From positions 558,001 to 622,000 of the forward strand of contig JABTTW010000001.1 of NCBI GenBank assembly GCA_015075745.1: a stretch of DNA of 64,000 bases, given 5' to 3'. The DNA comes from Planctomycetia bacterium. GTDB taxonomy: Bacteria > Planctomycetota > Phycisphaerae > UBA1845 > UTPLA1. The position numbers were made by a program, and so were the translations under genes. Of this stretch, positions 1 through 9,835 are shown in pieces (the first letter of the stretch is position 1; every line of letters begins with the position of its first letter). The notes below the pieces were generated by a model. That model was not told the DNA's origin and made no database searches. It saw only the letters and a program-made list of their open reading frames with translations.

Positions 1-1
1 T

Positions 2-709
2 GCCCTGGAGGCGCAGGGGGTTGCGGCCGAGCTTCAGCCCTCGGCGATGGCCGGCCTGAGTCTCGGCGAATACTCCGCATTGCACGTCGCCGGTTGGCTG
101 ACGTTCCAGGACGCCCTCACCCTCGTAGCTCGGCGCGGCAAGCTGATGCAGGCGGCCGCTGAGACTTCCTCCGGCGGCATGGTCTCCATCATGGGGCTCG
201 ACAACGAGCAGACCCTCCGGCTTTGTGAGGAGGCAGCCGGTGGTGAGGTCCTGACCCCTGCCAATTACAACTGCCCCGGGCAAATCGTGATTTCCGGTAC
301 CAAGGCGGCCTGCGAAAGAGCCGTCAATATGGCTGAAGAGCATGGCGGTCGGGCCGTGGCCCTGAATGTGGCCGGGGCCTTCCATTCAGCACTTATGGGA
401 CCGGCGGTCGATGGCCTCACCGAGGCCCTACAATCCGCGAAAATAACCCCTGGACGAATTCCTGTGGTCGCAAACGTCTCTGCTGGCTATCATGGCGACC
501 CTGACAGTGTCCGGGCTTCCCTTCGGGAGCAGGTGGCAAAACCCATCCGGTGGCAGGCCTCGATTGAGAGGCTGATCGCCGAGGGCTTCGACCGCTTCGC
601 CGAAGTCGGTCCGGGCAGAGTCCTGACCGGCTTGATGAGAAAGATCAACCGGACCGTAAAGGCCGTGAATTATTCGACGGCGGCAGCGCTCACCGGAGCG
701 ACGGTTTAG
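2..709 (+). CDS. fabD: Malonyl-CoA:ACP transacylase, 5' end missing
   Basis: The reading frame is open from the window edge, so the N-terminus lies outside; about 235 codons remain of a family that is usually about 310. The enzyme loads malonate from malonyl-CoA onto acyl carrier protein in the cytoplasm, priming fatty-acid elongation. The nucleophile motif GLSLGEYS (GxSxG) is visible with its serine at visible residue 20, and the catalytic histidine lies in GAFHSALM. It is followed after 43 bp by fabG and then acpP and fabF in the same direction, the usual fab order, which confirms the call. The ATG at 47 is internal, not the start. Confidence 0.96.
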   Translation, partial: ALEAQGVAAELQPSAMAGLSLGEYSALHVAGWLTFQDALTLVARRGKLMQAAAETSSGGMVSIMGLDNEQTLRLCEEAAGGEVLTPANYNCPGQIVISGTKAACERAVNMAEEHGGRAVALNVAGAFHSALMGPAVDGLTEALQSAKITPGRIPVVANVSAGYHGDPDSVRASLREQVAKPIRWQASIERLIAEGFDRFAEVGPGRVLTGLMRKINRTVKAVNYSTAAALTGATV

Positions 710-752
710 AGAAAACTCCAGGATCACCATCCGGCCTCCGAAGGGGCGCTCG

Positions 753-1526
753 ATGGCGGAAGGATGCAGCGACTGTATGGCGGAACTGGTTGACCGAGTT
801 GCAATAGTAACGGGCGGTTCTCGCGGGATCGGCCGTGCCACGAGCCTGGCCCTGGCGCGCCAGGGGGCAACCGTCATTGCCTGCGCTCGAAACCCCGAAA
901 AGCTGGGCACCCTCTCAGCCGAGGCGGCCGATCAACGGTGCCTGGGCAAGATCGTGACGCGCCCGTTCGACGTGACCGAGAGCGCCAAGACCGAGAAGTG
1001 GGTCGACGATCTGGCGACCGAGTTTGGGCGTATCGATATTCTCGTCAACAATGCCGGCATCACGCGCGACGGCCTCATCATGAACATGTCCGACGAACAG
1101 TTCGATGACGTCATCGCCACGAATTTGCGCAGCGTCTTTCAGTTGACGCGCGCCGTCGCTAAACATATGGTCCGTGCCAGGTGGGGACGCATCGTCAATC
1201 TGACGAGCATCTCCGGCATCATGGGTAATCCCGGCCAGTCGAATTACGCGGCCAGCAAGGCCGGCGTCATCGGCCTGACCAAGTCCGTCGCCAAGGAGCT
1301 TTCCCGCCGGGGCGTGACCTGTAACGCCGTCGCGCCCGGCTTCATCAAGACCGACATGACAAACGTCCTTTCGGAGAAGGTACGAGAGCAGGTCCGGCCG
1401 CTGATCCCGCTGCAACGGTTCGGCGAGCCCGAGGAAGTCGCCGCGGCGATTGCTTTCCTTGCCTCCTCCGCCTCAGGCTACATCACCGGCCAGGTTCTGG
1501 TGGTCGATGGCGGCCTGCATATGTGA
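753..1526 (+). CDS. fabG: 3-oxoacyl-[ACP] reductase
   Basis: NADPH-dependent reduction of 3-ketoacyl-ACP in the fatty-acid elongation cycle. Short-chain dehydrogenase with the nucleotide motif TGGSRGIG at residues 20-27, NNAG at 99-102, and the catalytic set Ser152, Tyr165, Lys169 (YAASK). Length 257 residues is normal. Two starts are possible: ATG 753, preceded six bases upstream by AAGGGG, or ATG 777, which gives the commoner FabG N-terminus [14 protein letters not shown]. The second may be the true one. It lies between fabD and acpP. Confidence 0.96.
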   Translation: MAEGCSDCMAELVDRVAIVTGGSRGIGRATSLALARQGATVIACARNPEKLGTLSAEAADQRCLGKIVTRPFDVTESAKTEKWVDDLATEFGRIDILVNNAGITRDGLIMNMSDEQFDDVIATNLRSVFQLTRAVAKHMVRARWGRIVNLTSISGIMGNPGQSNYAASKAGVIGLTKSVAKELSRRGVTCNAVAPGFIKTDMTNVLSEKVREQVRPLIPLQRFGEPEEVAAAIAFLASSASGYITGQVLVVDGGLHM

Positions 1527-1645
1527 CCCTTTTCGTCGGTCGGTGTCCCCGCTATTCTCGGGGCCGATTTCGACCTTGCAAGTGTGTGAGAATGGATCAG
1601 CCGCGGCAAACAGTTGCCGGGCATGTAAGACAGGAGAATCATGTG

Positions 1646-1906
1646 GTGGCGGCAACCAGCGAAGAGATCAAAGAAAAGGTCATTAAGATCGTTAGTGAGC
1701 AGATGGGCGTGGAAAAGTCCGAGATCACGATGGATACGTCCTTCGTAAACGATCTGAATGCCGATTCGCTCGACACCGTGGAACTCGTCATGGAATTCGA
1801 AGATGAATTCGAGCTTTCCATCCCGGATGAGGAGGCCGAAAAGATTCAGACCGTCGGCCATGCGGTCGAGTACATCGGCAAGGCCCAGGGTCAGAAGAAG
1901 GAGTAG
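1646..1906 (+). CDS. acpP: Acyl carrier protein
   Basis: Small acidic carrier that holds growing acyl chains on a phosphopantetheine arm. The attachment site is the serine of [12 protein letters not shown]. The long open frame begins upstream at 1523, but an AGGAGAA ribosome-binding site at 1632-1638 points to a GTG start at 1646 (or 1643), giving about 86 residues, close to the usual 75-85. An out-of-frame ATG at 1641 should not be mistaken for the start. It sits between fabG and fabF. Confidence 0.95.
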   Translation: MAATSEEIKEKVIKIVSEQMGVEKSEITMDTSFVNDLNADSLDTVELVMEFEDEFELSIPDEEAEKIQTVGHAVEYIGKAQGQKKE

Positions 1907-1958
1907 CTCCCCCACCGCCGCGGCTGTCGATCGGCCCGGCATTTCGAGGACTCTTTGA

Positions 1959-3200
1959 ATGTCTCGACGTCGCATCGTCATTACGGGAATGGGGGTGGTT
2001 TCTCCTTTGGGAATCACCGTCGATGGCTTTTGGGAGCGTCTCCTCGCTGGTGAAAGCGGCGTCGGCCCCATTCAGCGTTTTCCTGTCGAAGGATTTGACG
2101 TCCGTTTCGGCGGCGAGTGCCGGGAGTTTCAGCCCGAAGCTCATCTCGAACGCAAAGACATCAAGCGGATGGACCGCTTCACCCAGTTGGCCGTCGTCGC
2201 GGCGCGGGCCGCCTTCAATGACTGCGGACTGGACAAAGACAAGCTGGACCCGTCGCGCGTCGGCGTCATCACCGGCTCCGGGATCGGCGGCCTGCTCGAA
2301 ATCGAAGAACAGCACCTCCGCCTGATCGAAAAAGGCCCTTCAAAAGTCTCCGCCTTCACGATTCCCAAGCTCATGGTCAACGCGGCGAGTGGAAGCATTT
2401 CGATCATGCTCGGCGCCAAGGGGCCCAACACCGCGGTCGCCACGGCCTGCGCCTCGGCGACCAATGCCATCGGCGACGCCCTCCATGCGATTCGGCGAAA
2501 CGATGCCGACATCATGGTCACCGGCGGCGCCGAAGCTGCCCTGACGCCCCTGGGCCTCGCCGCATTCGCTTCGATGAAGGCCCTCTCCGAGCGCAACGAT
2601 GCCCCCGCAAAGGCGTCGCGCCCCTTCGATCGCGACCGCGATGGTTTCGTCATGGGCGAAGGCGCCGGCATGTTCATCTTTGAAGAGCTGGAGCACGCAA
2701 AGAAGCGCGGCGCGCGGATCTACGCCGAAATCCTCGGCTACGGCATGAGCGCCGATGCGAACCACATCACCCAGCCCGACGAGCTCGGTCGCGGCGGCGC
2801 GGCCGCAATGACTTACGCTCTGAAGGACGCCCAGTTGTCCACCGACCAGGTGGACTACGTCAACGCCCACGGGACCGGCACGCCGCTCGGCGACGTCGCC
2901 GAGACCATGGCCATCAAGTCCGTCTTCGGCGATCACGCCAAGCGCCTGCGTATCAGCAGCACCAAGAGCTCGATCGGCCACCTGCTCGGCGCCAGCGGCG
3001 GCGTTGAGCTTGTCGCTACCGTCATGGCCCTGGTCAACGGGACCATCTCGCCGACCATCAACCTCGAAAGCCCCGGCGATGGCTGCGACCTCAACTACAC
3101 CCCGCTAACAGCCCAGGATGCCAAGGTGGAAATCGCCATCAGCAACTCCTTCGGCTTTGGCGGCCATAATGCCTGTGTCGCGGTCTCAAAGCTCTCCTAG
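1959..3200 (+). CDS. fabF: 3-oxoacyl-[ACP] synthase II
   Basis: Condensing enzyme that elongates acyl-ACP with malonyl-ACP. The thiolase-fold Cys-His-His triad is complete: Cys164 in TACASATNA, His304 in NAHGTGTPLGD, His341 in SSIGHLLGASG. The length of 413 residues is typical of FabF/KAS II. It is the last gene of the visible fab cluster and starts 52 bp after acpP. Confidence 0.97.
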   Translation: MSRRRIVITGMGVVSPLGITVDGFWERLLAGESGVGPIQRFPVEGFDVRFGGECREFQPEAHLERKDIKRMDRFTQLAVVAARAAFNDCGLDKDKLDPSRVGVITGSGIGGLLEIEEQHLRLIEKGPSKVSAFTIPKLMVNAASGSISIMLGAKGPNTAVATACASATNAIGDALHAIRRNDADIMVTGGAEAALTPLGLAAFASMKALSERNDAPAKASRPFDRDRDGFVMGEGAGMFIFEELEHAKKRGARIYAEILGYGMSADANHITQPDELGRGGAAAMTYALKDAQLSTDQVDYVNAHGTGTPLGDVAETMAIKSVFGDHAKRLRISSTKSSIGHLLGASGGVELVATVMALVNGTISPTINLESPGDGCDLNYTPLTAQDAKVEIAISNSFGFGGHNACVAVSKLS

Positions 3201-3320
3201 CCGCTGCCCGCCTCAAGTTTACCCCCTCCAGAGTCGATAAATCCTAATGATCCCCGTGCGTCCGCTCGCTCTAAACTAGCTTCTCAAAAGACATTACAAC
3301 CGCGAGGCCGACTGCTCCGC

Positions 3321-3767
3321 ATGTTCACCCAGGATGAGATCGACGCCGTCTTGAGGGATGCCACCACGGCGGTGAGCACCCTCTCAGGCGACATTGATCG
3401 ACTGGAGAAGCGTGGCGCCCCGAACACGCCACAGGCGCCCGCGGTACGCCCGGCCCAGGCGCCTTCAGAATCGACCGCCCCGCCACGATCGGCCGCCTCG
3501 CCCAATCGCCGCGTCCAGCGTATTCTCGGCCTGAAAGTGGTGCTCAATGTCCGCCTCGCCGAGCGTTCCATGCTGACGAGCGACATCCTGCGGATCAGGC
3601 CCGGCACCATCCTGGATTTTGAACGAACCGTCGAGGATGAATTGGACCTCATGATTGGTAAGGCACAGATCGGCAGTGGCGTCGCCGTGAAAGTGGGCGA
3701 GCATTTTGGCCTGCGCGTTGCCCGCATCGGCAATGTCCGCCAACGGATAGAATTACTCTCCAAGTAG
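3321..3767 (+). CDS. Flagellar switch protein with FliM-like N-terminus and FliN/SpoA domain
   Basis: 148 residues. Residues 2-11 read FTQDEIDAVL, resembling the CheY-binding N-terminal peptide of FliM. A proline/alanine-rich linker of about 45 residues follows, then a C-terminal SpoA (FliN-type) domain from about residue 66 (ILGLKVVLNVRLAERSM, PGTILDFER, IGSGVAVKVGEHFGLRV). FliN proteins build the C-ring that switches rotor direction. No other flagellar gene is nearby; neighbours are fabF and a sugar-nucleotide enzyme. The FliM middle domain is absent, so this is not FliM. The product could be FliN or FliY-like; a role outside flagella cannot be excluded. Confidence 0.75.
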   Translation: MFTQDEIDAVLRDATTAVSTLSGDIDRLEKRGAPNTPQAPAVRPAQAPSESTAPPRSAASPNRRVQRILGLKVVLNVRLAERSMLTSDILRIRPGTILDFERTVEDELDLMIGKAQIGSGVAVKVGEHFGLRVARIGNVRQRIELLSK

Positions 3768-3816
3768 CAGGCGGCCGGCCTGCCGCGGCGGGGAAAAACA
3801 AGAGACGTGTAGTTTC

Positions 3817-4749
3817 ATGCGAATCATCGTTGCCGGCGCCGCCGGATTTATTGGATATCACCTTTGCCGCCGTCTGCTCGACGCGGGCCACGAGGTCGTC
3901 GGCATCGACAACCTCATCACCGGAAGCCCGAAGAACGCCGAAGACCTCGCGCGGATCAAGGGCTTCACCTACATCCGCCAGGATATCTGCTCGCCACTTC
4001 GCATGGAGGGTCCGGTCGATCGCGTCTTCAACCTCGCCTGCCCCGCCTCGCCGGTCGACTTCCACGAGAAGGCCGTCGAGATCATGCTCGCCTGCAGCGT
4101 CGGCGTGAAGAACCTGCTGGACCTCTCCCTCGAAAAGCACAGTCTCTTTCTTCAGGCCTCGACCAGCGAATGCTACGGCGACCCGCTCGAGCACCCGCAA
4201 AAGGAAACCTATCGCGGCAACGTCAGTTCCATCGGTCCGCGCGCTCCCTATGACGAGGGCAAGCGCTTCGCCGAGGCCATGACCATGACCTATCACCGCC
4301 TCCGCTCGGTCTCGACGCGGATGGTGAGAATCTTCAACACCTACGGCCCGCGGATGCGCAGCAACGACGGCCGCGCCCTGCCGAATTTCATCAATCAGGC
4401 GCTCGACGGCCAGCCGCTGACCCTGCACGGCGACGGCTCGCAGACTCGGTCGTTTTGCTATGTCGATGATCTCGTCGAGGCGATTCTGCGAACCGCCGAC
4501 AGCGACTGCCACGAGCCGATCAACATCGGCAACGACGAGGAGATCACCGTCGAGCAGGCCGCTCGCGCCGTCATCGAGCTGACCGGCTCCAAGAGCCGGA
4601 TGATTTTCACCCAGCGCCCCGTCAACGATCCGGAGCGCCGCCGACCTGATCTGTCTCGCGCCCGTGAATTGCTCGGCTGGGGCCCCACGACGCCCTGGCG
4701 CGAAGGGTTCGCCCGCACGATCGAGTACTTTCGCTCCACGCGAGGCTGA
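3817..4749 (+). CDS. UDP-glucuronate decarboxylase (UDP-xylose synthase family)
   Basis: Extended short-chain dehydrogenase/epimerase of 310 residues. The Rossmann motif GAAGFIG is at residues 7-13. The UXS hallmark segments ACPASP, ASTSECYGDPLEHPQ, GNVSSIGPRAPYDEGKR are present with catalytic Tyr145 and Lys149. Members convert UDP-glucuronate to UDP-xylose with bound NAD. The product would feed glycan synthesis, in keeping with the large glycan island further on, although the gene is not linked to it. The close family resemblance makes a generic epimerase less likely. Confidence 0.88.
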   Translation: MRIIVAGAAGFIGYHLCRRLLDAGHEVVGIDNLITGSPKNAEDLARIKGFTYIRQDICSPLRMEGPVDRVFNLACPASPVDFHEKAVEIMLACSVGVKNLLDLSLEKHSLFLQASTSECYGDPLEHPQKETYRGNVSSIGPRAPYDEGKRFAEAMTMTYHRLRSVSTRMVRIFNTYGPRMRSNDGRALPNFINQALDGQPLTLHGDGSQTRSFCYVDDLVEAILRTADSDCHEPINIGNDEEITVEQAARAVIELTGSKSRMIFTQRPVNDPERRRPDLSRARELLGWGPTTPWREGFARTIEYFRSTRG

Positions 4750-4837
4750 TCAGCCGCGCCTGTTCGCCATGCGCCTCCTCTCTCGTCAGCCATGAACCGT
4801 GGCACTCAACTGATTCCCACTGACGGATTCTGCTATC

Positions 4838-7363
4838 ATGATGACTGCCAATGGAGGGAAGTCCGTGAGTTTTCGATTCCTGTTACATATCCCGTTATTC
4901 GTGACGACCGCCGCACTGTTCGGTCTCGCCGTTTGCGGCTGCGCTGCACCGACCTCGCCGCCGACTTCCAGGACAAGTCCGGTCGTCGACCTCAGCGGCA
5001 ACCCCGGCCTGACGAATCTCAAACTGACCAAGGCGACGAACCCCCACGAGGCCATGCGCTGGCGTCGCAAGACCTGGACGAACGAGGACGGGAAGATTCC
5101 CGAGGGCGCCCTGCGCCAGGCCGTCGGACAGAGACTGGCCAATCTCGCACTGGCCCAGCCGCGCGGCGGCGCGCGCTTCGCCGGCATTGATTCCGTCAAC
5201 TGGGTCGAGCGCGGCCCGCGCAACGTCGGCGGTCGCAGCCGCTCGATCCTGATCGACCCCGCCGACCCGAATCGACTCATCGCCGGCGCGGTCAGCGGCG
5301 GCATCTGGAAAAGCACCACCGGCGGCGCAAGCTGGACCCCGATCAACGACGAATTTCCCAGCCTTGCCATCTGCTGTCTGGCCATCGACCCCAACAACCC
5401 GCTCGTGATCTACGCGGGCACCGGCGAAGGATTCTTCAACGGAGACGCCATCGGCGGCGCCGGCATCTACAAATCCGTCGACGGCGGCGAGACCTGGGCG
5501 CAGCTCGCCTCGACATCGGGCTGGGACAATGTCTGCCGAATCGCCGTCTCACCCAGCAACAGCAACGTCATCCTTGCCTCCAAGCGATACGGCGGCATCT
5601 ATCGCTCCACCAACGCCGGCTTCTCATGGCAGGCGCGGCTCGGCGCTCAGGGCTCCTTCTACGTCGCCTTCGATCCCATCGACGGCAGCAAGGCCGTCGG
5701 CCACGTCATCGACTACGACTCCGACTGGTATCACCGCGCCGTGTACTCGGTCAACGGAGGCTTCACCTGGACCACCGCGGGCGGACTCAATCACGTCAAC
5801 GGCTTTGGCTCGCGCATTGAGCTGGCCTATGCGCCGAGCCAGTCGAGCATTGTTTACGCCTCCAGCGCCGCCGACGGCGGAAAAATCTGGAAGTCCACCG
5901 ACGGCGGCCAGTCTTATGCTATCCAAACAGCAGGCCAGACTACCGGCGTGAGCTGGTACACCAATCCGCTCTGGGTGGACCCGACCAATCCGAACTTTCT
6001 TGTCACCGGCGGATATCACCTCCAAAGGAGCACCGACGGCGGCGTCAGCTTCACGCAGATCAGCGACGGATACATCTTGACTTCCCAGCCGCACCCGGAC
6101 CTGCACGCCATCGTCAGCGACCCGGGCTTTGACGGCGTCACCAATCGGCGGGTCTACATCTGCACCGACGGCGGCGTCTTCAGAACTGACAACATCTACA
6201 CCGCCTCGACCGCCGCCGGCTGGACCAACCTCGACGGCGAGTACCGCGCCACCCAGTTCTACGGCGCGGCTGGAGACGGCGGCAGCGGACGGATCATCGG
6301 CGGCACCCAGGACAACGGCACCCTTCGCCTTGAGCCGGGCTCCGATCTGGCGAATCTCCCCTTCGGCGGCGACGGCGGATTCTGTGCGATCGACTGGTCG
6401 AATCCCAACTACTGCTACGGCGAGTACATCACCCTGCAGATTCATCGCTCAAGCGACGGCGGCGTCTCCGCGGGCTACATCATCAATGGTCTCGCCGACG
6501 CCGGGACCGCCGCTAATTTCATCGCCCCGTTCATCCTCGACCCCAACAACCCGGCGCGCCTCCTCGCCGGCGGCTCTCGCCTGTGGCGCTGCCCGAATGC
6601 CAGGGCCAACCCCATCTTCATCACCTGGCAGCAAATCCGACCGGCGGGCACGGACTATATCAGTGCCATCGCAGTGGCCCCCGGAAATTCGAACAACATC
6701 TGGGTCGGCCAGAACAACGGCGAAGTCCATCGCACAGCCAATGGCACCGCGGTATCGCCGACCTGGTCCCCCATTGACGATAACTCAGGCGTGAATCCCC
6801 TGCCCAATCGCTACATCACGCGCATCCTCATCGACCCCGACGATCACAACACCGCCTATGTCTGCCTCGGTGGTTTCGCCGCGGACAATCTCATGAAGAC
6901 GGTCAACGGCGGCGCCAACTGGACGGACGCCACCGGCGCCGGCGCCACCGGCCTGCCCAACGCCCCCATTCGAGGCATCGCCCGCCACCCCCGCAAACCC
7001 AACTGGCTCTACGTCGGCACCGAAGTCGGCATCTTCGCCTCGGAGGATGGCGGAGCCACATGGTCCACAACTGATAAGGGACCCGCCAACGTCAGCGTCG
7101 ACGAAATCACTTTCATGCACGACACCGAGACGCTCCTCGCCGCCACCCACGGCCGCGGCATCTACACCATTGCCGTTCCTGCCTGCCTGCTATTGGGAGA
7201 TGTGAATCAGGACGAGTCGCTGAGCGCCGACGACATCGCCGGCTTCGTCAGGGCCAAGCTCGGCGCGCCGCTGCCTGAAGACGAGTCCGCCTGCGCCGAC
7301 TATGAAACCGGTTCCCTGGAACTGGACACCGCGGCGTTCGTGGACGATTTGCTGAATGGTTAA
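4838..7363 (+). CDS. Large secreted BNR/VPS10-type repeat protein with C-terminal dockerin
   Basis: 841 residues. The hydrophobic N-terminus (about residues 12-35) ends in VCGCAAP and could be a lipoprotein or ordinary signal peptide. The body holds many Asp-box/BNR motifs of the form S-x-D-G-G-x-[TS]-W, e.g. WKSTTGGASW, YKSVDGGETW, WKSTDGGQSY, FASEDGGATW, predicting a multi-bladed beta-propeller of the sortilin/VPS10 or xyloglucanase type. The last about 60 residues (GDVNQDESLSADDIAGFV) form a dockerin/EF-hand module, common at the ends of planctomycete exported proteins. No catalytic residues can be assigned, so hydrolase activity is only a possibility. It ends directly against the convergent HlyD gene. 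Confidence 0.8.
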   Translation: MMTANGGKSVSFRFLLHIPLFVTTAALFGLAVCGCAAPTSPPTSRTSPVVDLSGNPGLTNLKLTKATNPHEAMRWRRKTWTNEDGKIPEGALRQAVGQRLANLALAQPRGGARFAGIDSVNWVERGPRNVGGRSRSILIDPADPNRLIAGAVSGGIWKSTTGGASWTPINDEFPSLAICCLAIDPNNPLVIYAGTGEGFFNGDAIGGAGIYKSVDGGETWAQLASTSGWDNVCRIAVSPSNSNVILASKRYGGIYRSTNAGFSWQARLGAQGSFYVAFDPIDGSKAVGHVIDYDSDWYHRAVYSVNGGFTWTTAGGLNHVNGFGSRIELAYAPSQSSIVYASSAADGGKIWKSTDGGQSYAIQTAGQTTGVSWYTNPLWVDPTNPNFLVTGGYHLQRSTDGGVSFTQISDGYILTSQPHPDLHAIVSDPGFDGVTNRRVYICTDGGVFRTDNIYTASTAAGWTNLDGEYRATQFYGAAGDGGSGRIIGGTQDNGTLRLEPGSDLANLPFGGDGGFCAIDWSNPNYCYGEYITLQIHRSSDGGVSAGYIINGLADAGTAANFIAPFILDPNNPARLLAGGSRLWRCPNARANPIFITWQQIRPAGTDYISAIAVAPGNSNNIWVGQNNGEVHRTANGTAVSPTWSPIDDNSGVNPLPNRYITRILIDPDDHNTAYVCLGGFAADNLMKTVNGGANWTDATGAGATGLPNAPIRGIARHPRKPNWLYVGTEVGIFASEDGGATWSTTDKGPANVSVDEITFMHDTETLLAATHGRGIYTIAVPACLLLGDVNQDESLSADDIAGFVRAKLGAPLPEDESACADYETGSLELDTAAFVDDLLNG

Positions 7364-8599
7364 CTACGAGCCGATGCGCTGCCCGTCGGTGAGCTTCTCC
7401 AGACCATCGGCAACAATCCGCTGCCCAACGGCCAGACCGCTCACGACCTCGACCTGACTGCCGACTTGCCTGCCAAGCTTGATCGGCGTCGCCTGGATGC
7501 GTCCGCCGTCGGCCACAAACACCTTCGCCGTGTCGCCCTCGCCCTTCGCGCAGGCAGTCGAAGGGATCCAGATCGCGCTGGACCCCGCATCCGACGACTC
7601 GCCAGACGAATCGTCCGCAAGAAACAAGACCTGCGCCGAACCCTCCACCCGCAGATACTCATCCGGATTCATCACGCGGACCTTCGCCTGCACCGTCGCC
7701 TTGGAATAATTCGCTCCCGGGTCCAGCCACATGACGTGACCGTCGTAGCGACGATCCTTGTAGGCATCCGGCGTGATCACGCAGGCCATGTCCTTATGAA
7801 TTCGGGCAACGTCCAACTCGCTGATGTCCACCTCGACCCGCACCTTCGTCATGTCGGCGATCGTGCAAAGCTGGGCATTGGCGATGGCCCCGCGCCCGCC
7901 CTCGGCCGCGACGAAGTCGCCGATCTCCACATTGCGCTCCAGAATGACTCCGGAGATCGGCGCCAGAACGTTGCAATCGGTCAGCGCCTTCTGGGCGAAC
8001 TCAAGCTCCGCCGTATTGGCCGCGACCTGGGCCTTCGCCTCATCGAGCGCGCGCTTGGCATCGGCGAATTCGATGTCCGGGGCGTTTTTGATCTCAAACA
8101 GGCGCTGCACCCGGTCGAAATTAATCTCCTGGTATGCCAGGCTTGCACGTGACTTTTCCAGGTCGGCGGCTGCCTGATCGCGACGGGCCTTGTACAGCAC
8201 GTCCTCAATCCGGGCCAGCACCTGGCCGTCCTGCACGCTGTCGCCCTGCTCAAATCGCAGATCGACAATCTGACCGGACACCTTGGTATTCACCAGAACC
8301 TTATGATCGGAGACGATCTTGCCGGTCGCCGTGTACACCGGCAGCGGCTGCGACGAATCCCGCGCCGTAATCGTGATCAGCCGCACCTGCGACTCATCAG
8401 CACTCGCCGCGCTCATCGACTGAACCTGTCGGATGGCCCAGATTCCCCCACCGATCAGCCCCACGAGCACAATCAGGATGCCCACGGGCTTTCCCAGCCG
8501 CACCGCGCCGGGCGATCTCACCACGGGGCGCGTCGGCCGCTGATCTTTGGGGATGCTCAGCGTGCGAAGCTGCGATCGGATGTCAGGTCTTGTTGCCAC
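7364..8599 (-). CDS. HlyD/MacA-type periplasmic adaptor subunit
   Basis: 411 residues with one membrane segment at about 36-55, then a biotinyl-lipoyl-like half (VSGQIVDLRFEQGDSVQDGQVLARIED), an alpha-helical hairpin rich in Ala and Glu, the second lipoyl half (APISGVILERNVEIGDFV) and beta-barrel and membrane-proximal parts. Such adaptors link an inner-membrane ABC exporter to an outer-membrane duct. GTG start. It is the last gene of the minus-strand export operon, 23 bp after the adjacent permease, and is the only adaptor for four permeases. Confidence 0.9.
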   Translation of the reverse strand: MATRPDIRSQLRTLSIPKDQRPTRPVVRSPGAVRLGKPVGILIVLVGLIGGGIWAIRQVQSMSAASADESQVRLITITARDSSQPLPVYTATGKIVSDHKVLVNTKVSGQIVDLRFEQGDSVQDGQVLARIEDVLYKARRDQAAADLEKSRASLAYQEINFDRVQRLFEIKNAPDIEFADAKRALDEAKAQVAANTAELEFAQKALTDCNVLAPISGVILERNVEIGDFVAAEGGRGAIANAQLCTIADMTKVRVEVDISELDVARIHKDMACVITPDAYKDRRYDGHVMWLDPGANYSKATVQAKVRVMNPDEYLRVEGSAQVLFLADDSSGESSDAGSSAIWIPSTACAKGEGDTAKVFVADGGRIQATPIKLGRQVGSQVEVVSGLAVGQRIVADGLEKLTDGQRIGS

Positions 8600-8622
8600 G
8601 TGTAGCCGATTCTAGCCCAAGG

Positions 8623-9795
8623 TCAGGCTTTTCGCAGGGCCTCGATGATCCCAATCCGCGAGGCCTTCAACGCCGGAGCGAGTCCGCCGATCAGCCCGAC
8701 GGCCATCGCCACACCCAGCGCGGTGAGAATGACATCAGGCGTCAGGCGCAGCTCATAGGCCAGAACCGTCCAAGTGCTGTCCGATAAGAAGTCCTGCCGG
8801 GAACCATCCACCAGCGAACCGGCTGCCACGCCCGTCGCGCAGGCAAGCAGGCAGATCAAAATCGACTCCAATAGAAACGAAGTGACGATCGAGGTCCGCG
8901 TGAATCCGATCGTCCGCAGCATCGCGATCTCGCGCCGGCGACTGTCGACCGAGGCGTACATCGTGTTCGCCACCGCGAAGATCGCGCCGATCGCCATGAT
9001 GCCGATCAACATGCTGGTCAGCGCGACGATCTGCTGCGTCTTCGATGACAGGTCCTCGTAGTAGTCCGTCTCCAACTTTGCATTCAGCCGAACCGCCGGC
9101 CCTTTGAGGTACTTGATCGCCGCGTCGGCATTCGAAGCATCGGCCAACCGAAGTACCGCGCTCGAGATAAACCGCCGGTTGTACGAATCCATGATCGTCG
9201 GGCGCGATCCCCATATCTCGCTTTCAAAGGCCCCGCCGCCCGCCTCAAACACGCCGACCACGGTATAAATCCGATTCGCCGCCCGGCCCAACTGCACCTG
9301 CCCGCCGACGTGCAGATCGCGATACCGATCCTGCGCCTGCTTCCCCACGATCACTTCCAGCGCCCCCGGCTCATATCTACGACCTTCGACGATCTTCACT
9401 TCAGAATGAAGCGCGTACGCCGCGGCGTCCACCCCGCGAACCGCGACATTCGCCGGATTCCCCTCGGGCCCTTTTCGCGGGATCGACGTCTGCACGCACA
9501 GTTCCTGGCTGATAAGCATCTGTCCACTGTCATCCTGCGCGATGCCCGGCGTCTGGATGAGCCGATTCGCCTCCTCGGGCGTGATGATGCTCGTGCTCTC
9601 CGCCGTTGCTCCGGTCTTCAGGACCATCACGTTAAGCGGCGATCCGCTGGAGCGCAGCGAAATGCGAATCCCCGCCGCGAAAGAAAGAAGGATGCACAAA
9701 ACGGCGACGATCACGCCCACGACCGTGAAGGTCAGCGCCGTGCTCAGCTTTCTCACGAAGAGATTCCGCCAGTTATAGCTCAGCGGCAATGCCAC
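8623..9795 (-). CDS. FtsX/MacB-family ABC permease, copy A'
   Basis: 390 residues; N-terminal membrane helix, a large periplasmic domain, then three C-terminal helices. The conserved FtsX core is seen in SRRREIAMLRTIGFTRTS and the C-terminal GIIEALRKA. GTG start supported by GGAGGAATTC just upstream. It closely resembles the permease at 11049-12233 (shared N-terminus MA[LM]PL[ST]Y-W, GATAES, NVAVRGV, ESEIWG), so the two are duplicates. Permeases of this class move lipids, lipoproteins or drugs to or from the periplasm using a MacB/LolD ATPase. Confidence 0.9.
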   Translation of the reverse strand: MALPLSYNWRNLFVRKLSTALTFTVVGVIVAVLCILLSFAAGIRISLRSSGSPLNVMVLKTGATAESTSIITPEEANRLIQTPGIAQDDSGQMLISQELCVQTSIPRKGPEGNPANVAVRGVDAAAYALHSEVKIVEGRRYEPGALEVIVGKQAQDRYRDLHVGGQVQLGRAANRIYTVVGVFEAGGGAFESEIWGSRPTIMDSYNRRFISSAVLRLADASNADAAIKYLKGPAVRLNAKLETDYYEDLSSKTQQIVALTSMLIGIMAIGAIFAVANTMYASVDSRRREIAMLRTIGFTRTSIVTSFLLESILICLLACATGVAAGSLVDGSRQDFLSDSTWTVLAYELRLTPDVILTALGVAMAVGLIGGLAPALKASRIGIIEALRKA

Positions 9796-9835
9796 GAATT
9801 CCTCCAGACTCTCTCAACTGCGCGATCATCGCGCC

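Noticed and set aside
3767..3783. Hairpin GCAGGC/GCCTGC as a terminator after the FliN-like gene
   Set aside because: Short stem overlapping the stop codon and no T-run.
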